Position numbers and translations under genes: made by a program. DNA of 64,000 nucleotides from Buttiauxella agrestis ATCC 33320 (GTDB taxonomy: Bacteria > Pseudomonadota > Gammaproteobacteria > Enterobacterales > Enterobacteriaceae), in contig NZ_JMPI01000061.1 of NCBI RefSeq assembly GCF_000735355.1, positions 1-64,000 on the forward strand. Direction: 5' to 3'. Below are positions 7,549 through 16,279 of the stretch, one piece after another. Each line of letters starts with the position of its first letter. Within the stretch, counting starts at the first letter, position 1. The notes under the pieces are model-generated. The model was given only the letters and a program-made list of their open reading frames with translations, did not search any database and was not told the origin of the DNA.

Positions 7549-8104
7549 TTTGCACCTCTTTTGCCTGGATTTTGTCGTCCTGCAAAACCACTCGCAGCGC
7601 AAAGCCTTGCGCCAACGCCGCGTAATCATGCCCGGCAATGGTTGGCCAAACGGCGAGTGTAGAGAGAACTTCGCTGCCGGTGTTAATCAGGCGGTGCGCT
7701 GTAGCACCTGGAATGATATGCACTGACCCCGTAGAAACCTGCTCAAGCCGGGCTTTACCCTGCTCGTCTTGCAGCAGCAACAAGCCCGTTCCGCGCAAGC
7801 CAATATACACTTCGCCTTGTTCACGTCGTTGGTGGAAATGGCCACGCGTCATATAAAACTCATCGCCAACACGCCCCGGATTGAGGTGCGTGGTGCCAAC
7901 AAAAAGCTCACCTTCCCCTTGCGCAGATTGCAGCATTTCAACCTGATAGATGGGTGTATTAGCAGGTAGCGCAAGCCATGCGGCTTCGTCGTGAAAGACG
8001 CCCACAAGATCGCCACTGTGTGTGGTTTTATTAATGATATTTTCAGCCGTGAAATGGCCGTTCTGGAATGCCACGCCCGGTGGCATGATGACAGGTATAT
8101 TCAT
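7541..8104 (-). CDS. Cupin-type glucose-6-phosphate isomerase family protein (first paralogue)
   Basis: The protein has 187 residues, the size of archaeal cupin phosphoglucose isomerases. Motifs in order are TRGHFHQRREQGEVYIGLRG (ligands H, H and E) and IIPGATAHRLINTGSE (fourth ligand H, plus the usual AHRxxN). The ATG at 8104 is chosen because GGAG precedes it and the conserved start NIPVIMPPGV follows. A perfect LacI-type operator lies 44-59 bases upstream, matching the operators of the PTS operon. It and the next gene probably serve the same sugar as the PTS. Confidence 0.8.
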   Translation of the reverse strand: MNIPVIMPPGVAFQNGHFTAENIINKTTHSGDLVGVFHDEAAWLALPANTPIYQVEMLQSAQGEGELFVGTTHLNPGRVGDEFYMTRGHFHQRREQGEVYIGLRGTGLLLLQDEQGKARLEQVSTGSVHIIPGATAHRLINTGSEVLSTLAVWPTIAGHDYAALAQGFALRVVLQDDKIQAKEVQNG

Positions 8105-8147
8105 TTTGTTTCTCCGGCCCAAGGAGAACTGCTTAATCAGCATAGCA

Positions 8148-8163
8148 GGTTAATCGATTAACC
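8148..8163. promoter_or_regulatory. Perfect LacI-family operator of the cupin isomerase pair
   Basis: GGTTAATCGATTAACC is a perfect 16-base palindrome 44 bases upstream of the isomerase start. Its near-identical copies at 2332 and 2210 tie this operon to the LacI-type regulator at 1146-2177. Confidence 0.75.
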
Positions 8164-8207
8164 CTATGGTCAGGCCGAAGAAACTCGATCTACGTCGCGT
8201 TATATAT

Positions 8208-9125
8208 TTAAGGTGCTAGTGCCAGGACTTCTGCAACCCATGTCTGAAAACCGGCAACATCGAGATCCAACGCCACATGGGCGTTTGGCTCGCGCTGATA
8301 ACGCCCTTCAATATCCACAACCGTGGTGCCTGCAGTAAATTCACCGTGAGTTTCGACTGCCACAAAACACGGTTGAGTCTGGAATAATTCCGGTTTTACC
8401 AGCCAGGCGATGGCGCACAGATCGTGCATGCGTAAACCCGTCGCCATGCTGCCGCTGCGGTAATGGCTAAACAGCGCATGCAGCATTTTCCCGGTTTGGT
8501 TGAGTTCTGACAGCGTTGCCAGATATTCAGGACTCAGCAGCGCCTGGTTGGTGACGTCGAGGCCGCACATCACAATTTCCAGGCCACTTTCAAATACGCG
8601 CGCACCCGCCTCAGGATCGATAGCGATATTAAACTCGGCATTTGGCGTGAAGTTGCCGCGCCCTGCCGATCCGCCCATGATCACCAGGCGTTTGATCTTC
8701 GCTTTACAGCCAGGATATTGGGTGAGCAACAGCGCAATATTTGTCAGCGGGCCGATCGCCACCAGCGTGACGGGTTCAGGGCTGGCATTTAAACAATCAT
8801 AAATCGCCTGAAAAGCGGGTTTATCCAGCGGCTGACGTTGATGCTCCACAAACGCATAACCTTCCATGCCAGACTCGCCGTGCACATAAGCCGCATCGCG
8901 TAATTTACGCACCAGTGGCGTAGCAGCCCCCTGCGCAACGGGAATATCCTTCTGCCAAAAGTGCATCAATTGCAAGGCGTTGCGGGTAGTTTTCTCGACG
9001 CTGACATTGCCTGCGACCGTCGTCAGCAACTTTAAATCAAGCTGTGGGGCAAAGAGTGCGGCGGCAATGGCTACGGCGTCGTCGATGCCTGGGTCGGTAT
9101 CGAGAATAATGGGAGTTGTGCTCAT
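8208..9125 (-). CDS. rihC: Ribonucleoside hydrolase RihC
   Basis: The protein has 305 residues (E. coli RihC 304). It splits purine and pyrimidine ribonucleosides into base and ribose. The calcium-binding nucleoside hydrolase motif [19 protein letters not shown] is at the N-terminus. Further conserved blocks are [32 protein letters not shown] and [14 protein letters not shown], all nearly as in E. coli RihC. In E. coli this gene directly follows ispH in the same direction; here an 8.8-kb module separates them. It has no LacI-type operator of its own, so it is likely independent of the flanking sugar modules. Confidence 0.93.
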   Translation of the reverse strand: MSTTPIILDTDPGIDDAVAIAAALFAPQLDLKLLTTVAGNVSVEKTTRNALQLMHFWQKDIPVAQGAATPLVRKLRDAAYVHGESGMEGYAFVEHQRQPLDKPAFQAIYDCLNASPEPVTLVAIGPLTNIALLLTQYPGCKAKIKRLVIMGGSAGRGNFTPNAEFNIAIDPEAGARVFESGLEIVMCGLDVTNQALLSPEYLATLSELNQTGKMLHALFSHYRSGSMATGLRMHDLCAIAWLVKPELFQTQPCFVAVETHGEFTAGTTVVDIEGRYQREPNAHVALDLDVAGFQTWVAEVLALAP

Positions 9126-9225
9126 ACGTTGCTCTCTTATCTTTTAAGGACATACGGTGCGAATACGGCGCGATTAGCTTACTATGTAGCTCATTTCCAT
9201 GTTCAGACTCGACCGAGAAAGTGTA

Positions 9226-9957
9226 ATGAAAGTCCCACAGACAAATATTTCAGAATCTGTCACCCAGCATCTTGCACGCCGGATAATGCATGGCGATCTC
9301 GCGCCGGGGCTTTCTTTACCAGGTGAAAATGAGCTGGCCGTGGAATATGAAGTCTCCCGCACCTCAGTGCGCAACGCCCTGCAAGTGCTTGCGGCAAAAG
9401 GGCTTATCTCGATTCAGGCCAAAAAACGCAGCACCGTGAATAGCCGCGAGCAGTGGAGCCTGCTGGATATTGACGTGCTCGGCTGGCTGGCTGAAGGTGA
9501 GCTCGACCTGAAACTGGTTGAGCAACTGATTGTAACGCGCCTGATTTTCGAGCCAAACGTGGCAACGCTTGCGGCGCTAAACGCTAACGGACACGATCTG
9601 GCGGCGATGGAGGATGCGTTACAGTTAATGCGCAAAGGCCAGCTCGAGGCGCAGCGCTCCCTGTTTGAAGAAGGCGATATGGCCTTTCACCATGCCTTAT
9701 TACGCGCCACGCATAACCCCTTTCTTTTAGCCCTCGGTAACGCGCTTTCTGCGGCCATGGCGCTCTCGTTTAAACAAACCCTCGAAAAAGATGTGCGTCA
9801 GACCAAAGCCGCCGTCGATGAACACTACCAGTTATTCGATGCGATTCGCCTGAAACAGGTCGATAACGCGCGCCTTAAAATGCGCGATATTTTGCTCAAT
9901 GCTGCCAAAAAACGTATCTGGCAAGATCGTCCGGAAATGTTCGACCACATTATTTGA
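9226..9957 (+). CDS. GntR/FadR-family regulator of the sugar-acid module (DgoR-like)
   Basis: The protein has 243 residues: a winged helix at about 5-75 (GENELAVEYEVSRTSVRNALQVL) and a C-terminal FCD ligand domain containing MAFHHALLRATHNPF and VDEHYQLFDAIR, whose acidic and histidine residues bind metal in this family. Layout and length resemble E. coli DgoR, the galactonate repressor. The ATG at 9226 is preferred over 9199 because GAGAAAG precedes it. It is first before dgoK in the same direction. TTGTATTACAA repeats upstream of dgoK are likely its operators. The inducer is unproven, probably the pathway's aldonic acid or its 2-keto-3-deoxy product. Confidence 0.82.
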   Translation: MKVPQTNISESVTQHLARRIMHGDLAPGLSLPGENELAVEYEVSRTSVRNALQVLAAKGLISIQAKKRSTVNSREQWSLLDIDVLGWLAEGELDLKLVEQLIVTRLIFEPNVATLAALNANGHDLAAMEDALQLMRKGQLEAQRSLFEEGDMAFHHALLRATHNPFLLALGNALSAAMALSFKQTLEKDVRQTKAAVDEHYQLFDAIRLKQVDNARLKMRDILLNAAKKRIWQDRPEMFDHII

Positions 9958-10018
9958 TCCTCATCTGACGTAATTTCGATCTCCCTCACACACTGTGGGT
10001 GTTTTTTGCTCTAGCATT

Positions 10019-10031
10019 CTTGTATTACAAG
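10019..10031. promoter_or_regulatory. GntR-family operator 1 before dgoK
   Basis: CTTGTATTACAAG is a perfect palindrome around a central T. It lies 24 bases upstream of the dgoK start and fits the TTGTA-N-TACAA half-site style of FadR-type GntR regulators. Confidence 0.6.
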
Positions 10032-10041
10032 ATTACATGGT

Positions 10042-10052
10042 TTGTATTACTT
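10042..10052. promoter_or_regulatory. GntR-family operator 2 at the dgoK start
   Basis: TTGTATTACTT matches operator 1 at 9 of 11 bases, with centres 22 bases apart, two helix turns. It ends three bases before the dgoK ATG and occupies the place of the ribosome binding site. Confidence 0.5.
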
Positions 10053-10054
10053 GA

Positions 10055-10957
10055 ATGAAGACTCACTGGATTGCCATCGATTGGGGAACGACCAACTTCC
10101 GTGCATTTTTGATGCAGGGTTCAAAGCCAGTTTCCAGAATTAGCCAGCCTTGCGGATTGTTATCCGTCGAGAAAGATCAATTTGCGCCGACGCTGCAAGC
10201 CTTGCTGCAAACGTGGTTAGAAGAGTACGGCAACCTGCCGATTGTGATGGCGGGAATGGTCGGTTCGCAGCAGGGCTGGCATGAAGTGTCTTATGCGCCG
10301 CTCCCCTGTATGGCAAAAAATCTGGCTGCCCGCACGCTGGCTTTCACCACCCCCTGGGGCAGCACGGCGTGGATTATCCCAGGCGCTAACGGCAACAGTC
10401 CGTTCTCTCAACCCGACGTGATGCGCGGCGAGGAAGTGCAATTATTAGGCCTGGCATCACTGCACCCCGCCTACCAGCACACCGCATTACTGCCCGGTAC
10501 GCACAGTAAACATGCGTATATGGTGAACGGTGAAATCACCTCGTTCGCCACGTTTATGACAGGCGAAATATTCTCGCTCCTCAGCCAGCATTCCATTCTT
10601 GGGCGGGCACTGCCTGAACAGCAGGAAGATGCAGATGCTTTCTTGTTGGGCGTGAAAACCGCTCAGCAAGGTGCGCCCTTCACCCACTTAATCTTCTCAG
10701 CCCGCACCCGCCGCCTGGCCGGTGAAATTGCTGAAACGAGCGTTCACAGTTATTTGTCCGGTTTAACTATTGGCTACGAATTGCAGGCACTTCCCACTGG
10801 GTTGCAGGCGTGGGTGGTTGGCAGCCCGGCTTTGACGGCTCGCTATCAGCTTGCGGCAGGCCCGTTGGATCTCAATCTCATCCCGGCGAATGGCGATGAC
10901 TGCTTTATTCACGGCCTGTGGCATCTCTTTTGCCAACTTCAAGGAACCCCATCATGA
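10055..10957 (+). CDS. dgoK: 2-dehydro-3-deoxygalactonokinase
   Basis: The protein has 300 residues (E. coli DgoK 292). It phosphorylates 2-keto-3-deoxygalactonate for the aldolase encoded next. The N-terminus WIAIDWGTTNFRAFLMQG is the sugar-kinase phosphate loop. VMAGMVGSQQGWHEVSYAPLPC, LLPGTHSKHAYM and TFMTGEIFSLLSQHS are DgoK-family blocks. The start is set by this N-terminus; no clear Shine-Dalgarno sequence precedes it, and an operator repeat sits there instead. The stop overlaps the dgoA start by four bases (ATGA). Confidence 0.92.
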   Translation: MKTHWIAIDWGTTNFRAFLMQGSKPVSRISQPCGLLSVEKDQFAPTLQALLQTWLEEYGNLPIVMAGMVGSQQGWHEVSYAPLPCMAKNLAARTLAFTTPWGSTAWIIPGANGNSPFSQPDVMRGEEVQLLGLASLHPAYQHTALLPGTHSKHAYMVNGEITSFATFMTGEIFSLLSQHSILGRALPEQQEDADAFLLGVKTAQQGAPFTHLIFSARTRRLAGEIAETSVHSYLSGLTIGYELQALPTGLQAWVVGSPALTARYQLAAGPLDLNLIPANGDDCFIHGLWHLFCQLQGTPS

Positions 10958-11601
10958 ACTCAGAAAATTTCATCGCCCAATGGCAAAAAGAGCCGTTACC
11001 ACTGGTCGCTATTTTGCGCGGTATTACGCCGCAAGACGCCCTGGAAGCCGCGGAAATCCTACTCGACTGCGGATTTCGTTACCTTGAAGTACCGCTCAAT
11101 AGCCCGAAACCGCTGGAGTCAATTTCCCTGATGCGAAAAGTGGTCGCCGAACGCGGCTACGTTGGCGCAGGAACCGTGCTGACAGTTGAGCAAGTTGATG
11201 CTGTCGCCGAATGCGGCGGGCAATTGATCATCTCCCCGAACTGCTGCCCGGAGGTGATCCGCTATACCCGCAAGCTCGGGCTTATCAGCATGCCGGGGAT
11301 CATGACACCAAGCGAGGCGTTCAGCGCCATGGCAGCCGGGGCCAGCGCATTGAAACTGTTCCCCGCCGAACATATCAGCCCGGTGATAACCAAAGCCTTT
11401 CGCGCGGTGATCCCCGCAGAAGTGGCGTTACTTCCCGTTGGCGGCATTCAGCCCGATGCCGCGCAAATGCGCAGTTACATTCAGGCGGGTGCCAACGGTT
11501 TTGGCCTTGGCGGGGGGCTTTACCAGGCGGGGATGAGCATGGATTTGCTACACATGCGTGCGCAGGCTTATCAACACGCCTGGCGCGAGTGTGCGGAATA
11601 A
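10954..11601 (+). CDS. dgoA: 2-dehydro-3-deoxy-6-phosphogalactonate aldolase
   Basis: The protein has 215 residues and belongs to the KDPG/KDPGal class I aldolase family. It cleaves the DgoK product to pyruvate and glyceraldehyde 3-phosphate. Motifs are [16 protein letters not shown] at the N-terminus, [17 protein letters not shown] and [13 protein letters not shown], in which the lysine forms the Schiff base. [20 protein letters not shown] follows. The ATG overlaps the dgoK stop (ATGA), giving translational coupling and fixing the start. In E. coli the dgo operon continues with a dehydratase of the enolase family; here an IlvD-type dehydratase lies further downstream instead. Confidence 0.92.
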   Translation: MNSENFIAQWQKEPLPLVAILRGITPQDALEAAEILLDCGFRYLEVPLNSPKPLESISLMRKVVAERGYVGAGTVLTVEQVDAVAECGGQLIISPNCCPEVIRYTRKLGLISMPGIMTPSEAFSAMAAGASALKLFPAEHISPVITKAFRAVIPAEVALLPVGGIQPDAAQMRSYIQAGANGFGLGGGLYQAGMSMDLLHMRAQAYQHAWRECAE

Positions 11602-11604
11602 ATC

Positions 11605-11679
11605 ATGGCGGCATTTATCAGCGGCAGCCTGCAAATCATTGGCGATTACCGCGCCCAGAGCCATCGATTCCTATTTTAA
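11605..11679 (+). pseudogene. Short remnant, possibly the start of an SMP-30/gluconolactonase gene
   Basis: An ATG four bases after dgoA opens only 24 codons. Residues 9-18 read [10 protein letters not shown], like the common N-terminus of SMP-30/regucalcin lactonases (IxDYRAxLGEGPxW), but the similarity stops there and a stop codon follows. I read it as the 5' end of a lactonase gene whose body was deleted. The match is short, so it could be chance. Confidence 0.25.
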
Positions 11680-11705
11680 AAATTATAACTATTAAGGTCT
11701 TAACT

Positions 11706-13121
11706 ATGAACCCTACAAAAACAAACAGGCAAACAATACTTGTTTGCCTTCTTGCCGCCCTCGCTGGATTGCTGTTTGGTCTGGATATGGGCGTTATCGC
11801 GGGTGCACTGCCATTTATTGCTAAAGAATTTGGTTTAAGCAGCCACCATCAAGAAATTGTGGTCAGCGTGATGATGTTTGGTGCCGCGTTTGGTGCCTTG
11901 TGTAGCGGCCCGATGTCATCTTCTCTGGGCCGTAAAAAGAGCCTGCTACTGGGTGCGGTGCTGTTTGTGATTGGCTCGATTGGCTGCGCGTTTGCACACA
12001 ATGTTGAGATCCTCACGGTCTCCCGCTTTATCCTCGGCCTGGCGGTCGGCGTCGCCTCTTTTACTGCCCCGCTGTATCTCTCAGAAATCGCTCCGGAACG
12101 TATTCGTGGCAGCATGATTTCGCTTTATCAGCTGATGATCACCATCGGGATTCTGGTGGCGTTTCTCTCCGACACCGCACTGAGTGAAGGTGGACACTGG
12201 CGCTGGATGTTGGGTGTGATCACCTTCCCGGCGATTGTTCTGTTTATCGGTGTGTTAACACTGCCGGAAAGCCCGCGCTGGCTGGCGATGAAAGACAGAC
12301 ATGAACTGGCAGGAAAAGTGCTGAAACTGCTACGTAATTCCGACAAAGAAGCGCAGAACGAACTCAATCAGATCCGCGACAGTCTGAAGATGAAACAGCG
12401 CGGATGGCAGCTTTTCCGCCATAACTCGCATTTTCGCCGTTCCACCTATCTTGGCGTATTACTCCAGTTCATGCAGCAGTTCACCGGCATGACCGTCATC
12501 ATGTATTACGCGCCGAAAATCTTCGAAATTGCCGGTTTCTCTACCACGCGTGAACAAATGTGGGGAACGGTGATTGCCGGGTTAACGAACGTGCTGGCGA
12601 CCTTTATCGCTATCGCCCTGGTGGATCGTTGGGGGCGCAAACCTATCCTGAAATTAGGTTTCTCCGGCATGGCCATCTGCATGGGTATTCTCGGTTATAT
12701 GTTCCATAGCGGGATATCAAACCCGACGGAGCAGTACGCCGCCGTTATCGTCCTGCTTATTTTCATCGTTGGTTTTGCCATGAGTGCAGGCCCGCTGATT
12801 TGGGTGCTGTGTTCCGAAATCCAACCGCTGGCCGGGCGCGATTTTGGTGTGACCTGTTCAACAATGGCGAACTGGATTGCCAATATGATCATTGGCGCGA
12901 CCTTCCTGACACTCATCGACACCATCGGCAGTCCGAATACCTTCTGGCTTTACGGCGTGATGAACATCGTCTGCATCGTGCTGACGATCCTCTTTGTGCC
13001 TGAAACCAAAAATATTTCCCTCGAAAACATTGAACGTAATTTGATGCGTGGCGAACCGCTGCGTCTTATTGGCCAGCAAATTTTCAAGGCAACACGCCCG
13101 GGTACCGCCGCGGCGAAATAA
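11706..13121 (+). CDS. Sugar porter (MFS, GalP/AraE/XylE type)
   Basis: The protein has 471 residues and twelve predicted membrane spans. Sugar-porter signatures are [68 protein letters not shown] (inner sugar site), [10 protein letters not shown] and [13 protein letters not shown]. This is a proton-linked importer of a free hexose or pentose in the inner membrane. The ATG at 11706 starts the conserved first helix; the frame is open far upstream but reads through dgoA there. Its presence suggests the module can start from a neutral sugar, not only from an acid. Confidence 0.9.
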   Translation: MNPTKTNRQTILVCLLAALAGLLFGLDMGVIAGALPFIAKEFGLSSHHQEIVVSVMMFGAAFGALCSGPMSSSLGRKKSLLLGAVLFVIGSIGCAFAHNVEILTVSRFILGLAVGVASFTAPLYLSEIAPERIRGSMISLYQLMITIGILVAFLSDTALSEGGHWRWMLGVITFPAIVLFIGVLTLPESPRWLAMKDRHELAGKVLKLLRNSDKEAQNELNQIRDSLKMKQRGWQLFRHNSHFRRSTYLGVLLQFMQQFTGMTVIMYYAPKIFEIAGFSTTREQMWGTVIAGLTNVLATFIAIALVDRWGRKPILKLGFSGMAICMGILGYMFHSGISNPTEQYAAVIVLLIFIVGFAMSAGPLIWVLCSEIQPLAGRDFGVTCSTMANWIANMIIGATFLTLIDTIGSPNTFWLYGVMNIVCIVLTILFVPETKNISLENIERNLMRGEPLRLIGQQIFKATRPGTAAAK

Positions 13122-13150
13122 CAATAAATCTCACCTCTGGAGCAGACAAA

Positions 13151-14551
13151 ATGCAGAAAACTCTGGGCAACAATCCCACCGCTGCGGTGGAAGAATCAAA
13201 GGTCTACAGCAAGATAACGCGACGCCTGATCCCGTTTTTGATCTTGTGTTATTTCTTCGCTTATCTGGATCGCGTTAATGTCGGTTTCGCCAAACTCCAC
13301 ATGCAGGATGCGCTGAACTTTAGCGACACCGTATATGGGCTGGGAGCGGGCATCTTCTTTATCGGCTACTTCCTGTTTGAGATGCCGAGCAACCTGCTGA
13401 TGCAACGCTTCGGGCCATGCTTCTGGATTGCGCGCATTATGGCAACCTGGGCGGTGCTTTCGGCTGGCATGATGTTTGTCACCACCCCGTCGCAATTTTA
13501 CATCGTGCGTTTCTTGCTCGGTGTGGCGGAAGCCGGTTTCTTCCCTGGCATCGTGTTCTATCTCACGCTGTGGTTCCCGTCGTGGCGCTCCGCTCGCACA
13601 CTGGGTCTGTTTATTCTGGTGACGCCGCTTTCGACCATTATCGGCAGCCCGCTTTCCGGCCTGATCCTTAAACTTTTTGAAGGCGTTGGCAGCCTGCACA
13701 ACTGGCAGTGGCTGTTCCTGGTTGAAGCGATTCCCTCTTTCCTGCTCGCTTTTGTGGTGCTGCGTTATCTCGATAACGATGTGAAATCGGCCAAATGGTT
13801 AACTGATACCGAAAAACAGGTCGTCATTAACGACCTGGCAAAAGATGCCGCCAACCGTGAGCGTGCCAATAAAGGCAAAGTAGACTCCAGCCTGAAAGGG
13901 ATGTTGAAAAACGGCTATGTCTGGCTGCTGGCAGTCGTGTTCTTTAGTTTCAACATTGGCTACTACGGCATCAACTTCTGGCTGCCGTCGATCATCAAAT
14001 CCTCCGGCGTCAGCGACGATTTCCATATCGGCCTGCTCGCGGCACTGCCGTATGTCTTCGGTGCCTGTTTTATGGTGTGGAACAGTCGCCATTCTGATTT
14101 GAAACAAGAACGCCGTTGGCACATCGCCATTCCCGCCATGATTGGCTGCGTGGGCCTGGCACTGAGTGCTTATTGCAGCGGGTCTACCTTCTGGATGATG
14201 GCGTGGATTTGCGTGGCAATGTCCGGCACCCTGGCATTGATTCCAACCTATATCAGCCTGCCTGGCGCTTTGCTTTCCGGCACAGCTGCTGCCGCAGGTA
14301 TCGCGTTTGTTAACTCCATCGGCAACCTGGCCGGGTTCTTTGGCCCAACGGTTCTTGGCTGGCTGAAAGATACCACCGGACGCACCGACACGGGCTTATA
14401 TATTCTCGCCGCCTTCTTGCTGTTGTGCGCCCCGCTCATTCTCACTTTGCCTGCCCGGCTGGCAAACCCGAAGAAAGTTATCGCTGTACCCGAACAGTCA
14501 ACTGAGCGCTCTGACGCTGCTCAACATATCAACGCGACAATCGATCGCTAA
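13151..14551 (+). CDS. MFS transporter, anion:cation symporter (ACS) type
   Basis: The protein has 466 residues and twelve spans. The N-terminal LIPFLILCYFFAYLDRVNVGFAK and GAGIFFIGYFLFEMPSNLLM are typical of the ACS family (tartrate, hexuronate, galactonate and phthalate porters). It most likely imports an aldonic or related acid. GGAG precedes the ATG, 29 bases after the sugar porter gene. Two different porters in one operon are unusual and suggest two entry points into the pathway. Confidence 0.87.
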   Translation: MQKTLGNNPTAAVEESKVYSKITRRLIPFLILCYFFAYLDRVNVGFAKLHMQDALNFSDTVYGLGAGIFFIGYFLFEMPSNLLMQRFGPCFWIARIMATWAVLSAGMMFVTTPSQFYIVRFLLGVAEAGFFPGIVFYLTLWFPSWRSARTLGLFILVTPLSTIIGSPLSGLILKLFEGVGSLHNWQWLFLVEAIPSFLLAFVVLRYLDNDVKSAKWLTDTEKQVVINDLAKDAANRERANKGKVDSSLKGMLKNGYVWLLAVVFFSFNIGYYGINFWLPSIIKSSGVSDDFHIGLLAALPYVFGACFMVWNSRHSDLKQERRWHIAIPAMIGCVGLALSAYCSGSTFWMMAWICVAMSGTLALIPTYISLPGALLSGTAAAAGIAFVNSIGNLAGFFGPTVLGWLKDTTGRTDTGLYILAAFLLLCAPLILTLPARLANPKKVIAVPEQSTERSDAAQHINATIDR

Positions 14552-14572
14552 CGTTTAGAAGAGATAAAAACT

Positions 14573-16279
14573 ATGAGTGGATGTGGCGGATGTGCCAGCT
14601 GTGGCACGCATTTCAACCCGATCCTCGAAGGTGACGATGGTGCACTGAAACGTGCGCTGTACAAATCAATGGGTCATACCGATGAACAATTGCGCAAACC
14701 TGTCATTGCAGTGGTTAACAGCTACACCAATGCAACGGCGGGCCATGCCAACCTCAATGAGCTGACCGCTAAAGTGCTCGAAGGCATTGAAGAGGCAGGC
14801 GGCGTGGGCATGGTGTTTGGCACTATCGCACCGTGCGACGGCATTGCCGAAGGGCATTTGGGGATGCGCTATATCCTCGCCGCCCGCGAAGTGATTACCG
14901 CATCGATTGAAGTGATGATGCGCGCCCACCGTTTTGACGGCATGGTGTTACTCGGCTCGTGCGACAAAATCGTTCCGGCGATGTTAATGGCCGCGGCACG
15001 CCTGGATATCCCGGCGATTATGGTTAACGGCGGGCCGATGTATCCGGCTGAATACAAAGGCAAACACTGGGACGGCAATATCGTTACCGAAGCCATCGGC
15101 TGGAAAAAACGCGGTGAAATCAGCGAAGAAGAGTTCGCGCATATTGAAAATATCGCCGAACCTGGCCCTGGCTCCTGCACCATGTATGGCACCGCGAACA
15201 CCATGTGCTGTATTGGCGAAGTGCTGGGCATGAGTTTGCCGGGCAGCAGCACGCTACCTGCCGTGTCGCAAGAGCGCCGTGATTGTGCAGTAGAAACCGG
15301 CCGCCAGTCGGTAGAGCTGGTGCTCAATGGCGTGAACGCGCGCCAAATTATTACCCGGGAGTCCATCCATAATGCGATGGTTTATCTGCTGGCAACGGGC
15401 GGCTCAACCAACGCGATCCTTCACCTTCAGGCCATTTATTACGAAGCAGAATTGGGCCACCTGCCGCTATCAGCGTTTGATGAACTGAGCCATAAAGTCC
15501 CGTTAGTCGCGTCGCTGTATCCGGCTTCCGAGCATGACATGATTGATTTCTGGGAAGCGGGTGGCGTGCAGGCTGTAGAGGTTGAAATCAGCAAGCTGAT
15601 GCATCTGGATGCGCTGACTGTAGCCGGCAAAACCAAAGCCGAACTGATTGCCGAAACAAAACCGAGTTGCCGCCCGGAAGTGATTCACACGCTGGCGATT
15701 CCTGTGCGAAATGAAGCGGGCGTTGCCGTGCTGCACGGTAATCTTTCGCCACTCGGATGCGTGGTGAAACCGGCTGCCGTACCGGAAAACCTGATGGTAT
15801 TCCGTGGCCCTGCGGTGGTGTTCAACAGCGAGCTGGAATCCGTAGAAGCGATTATGTCCGGTCAAATTCAGCCGGGCAGCGTGCTGGTGCTACGCTACGA
15901 AGGGCCGAAAGGCGGGCCTGGCATGCCGGAAATGTATAAGCCGATGAAATCGCTGGAAGGCATGGGGCTTTCTGATACTTGCGCCCTGATCACCGATGGG
16001 CGTTTTTCTGGCTCCAACCGTGGTTTGTTCGTGGGCCATATTTCGCCAGAGGCGGTAGACGGCGGTGAACTGGGGCTGGTGGAAAATGGCGATGAAATCT
16101 CGATTGATATTCCTTCGCGCACCCTGACGCTGCACGTAGCCGAGGCCGAACTGGCTACGCGTCGTGAAAACTGGCAGCCGGTCGATAAAGAAGTCCCGCG
16201 CGGTTTCCTGCGTTTGTATCGCCGTTGGGCGCTACCTGCCGCCCAAGGTGCGGTGCTGGCCGACCGGGAGGAAGACTGA
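14573..16279 (+). CDS. IlvD/EDD-family sugar-acid dehydratase
   Basis: The protein has 568 residues, the length of aldonate dehydratases of this family rather than Edd (about 600). Cysteines expected to hold the iron-sulfur cluster are in TIAPCDGIAEG, LLGSCDKIVPAML and GPGSCTMYGTANTM. LSPLGCVVKPAAV and TDGRFSGSNRG are C-terminal family blocks. The N-terminus MSGCGGCASCG is unusually cysteine-rich. It would convert an aldonate into its 2-keto-3-deoxy acid, the substrate of DgoK. It thus replaces the enolase-type DgoD of E. coli. The true acid is not known. Confidence 0.88.
   Translation: MSGCGGCASCGTHFNPILEGDDGALKRALYKSMGHTDEQLRKPVIAVVNSYTNATAGHANLNELTAKVLEGIEEAGGVGMVFGTIAPCDGIAEGHLGMRYILAAREVITASIEVMMRAHRFDGMVLLGSCDKIVPAMLMAAARLDIPAIMVNGGPMYPAEYKGKHWDGNIVTEAIGWKKRGEISEEEFAHIENIAEPGPGSCTMYGTANTMCCIGEVLGMSLPGSSTLPAVSQERRDCAVETGRQSVELVLNGVNARQIITRESIHNAMVYLLATGGSTNAILHLQAIYYEAELGHLPLSAFDELSHKVPLVASLYPASEHDMIDFWEAGGVQAVEVEISKLMHLDALTVAGKTKAELIAETKPSCRPEVIHTLAIPVRNEAGVAVLHGNLSPLGCVVKPAAVPENLMVFRGPAVVFNSELESVEAIMSGQIQPGSVLVLRYEGPKGGPGMPEMYKPMKSLEGMGLSDTCALITDGRFSGSNRGLFVGHISPEAVDGGELGLVENGDEISIDIPSRTLTLHVAEAELATRRENWQPVDKEVPRGFLRLYRRWALPAAQGAVLADREED

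Noticed and set aside
9985-10007. Possible terminator after the gntR-type gene (CACACACTGTGGGTG followed by six T)
   Set aside because: The stem pairs poorly and the loop would be too small; not strong enough to call.
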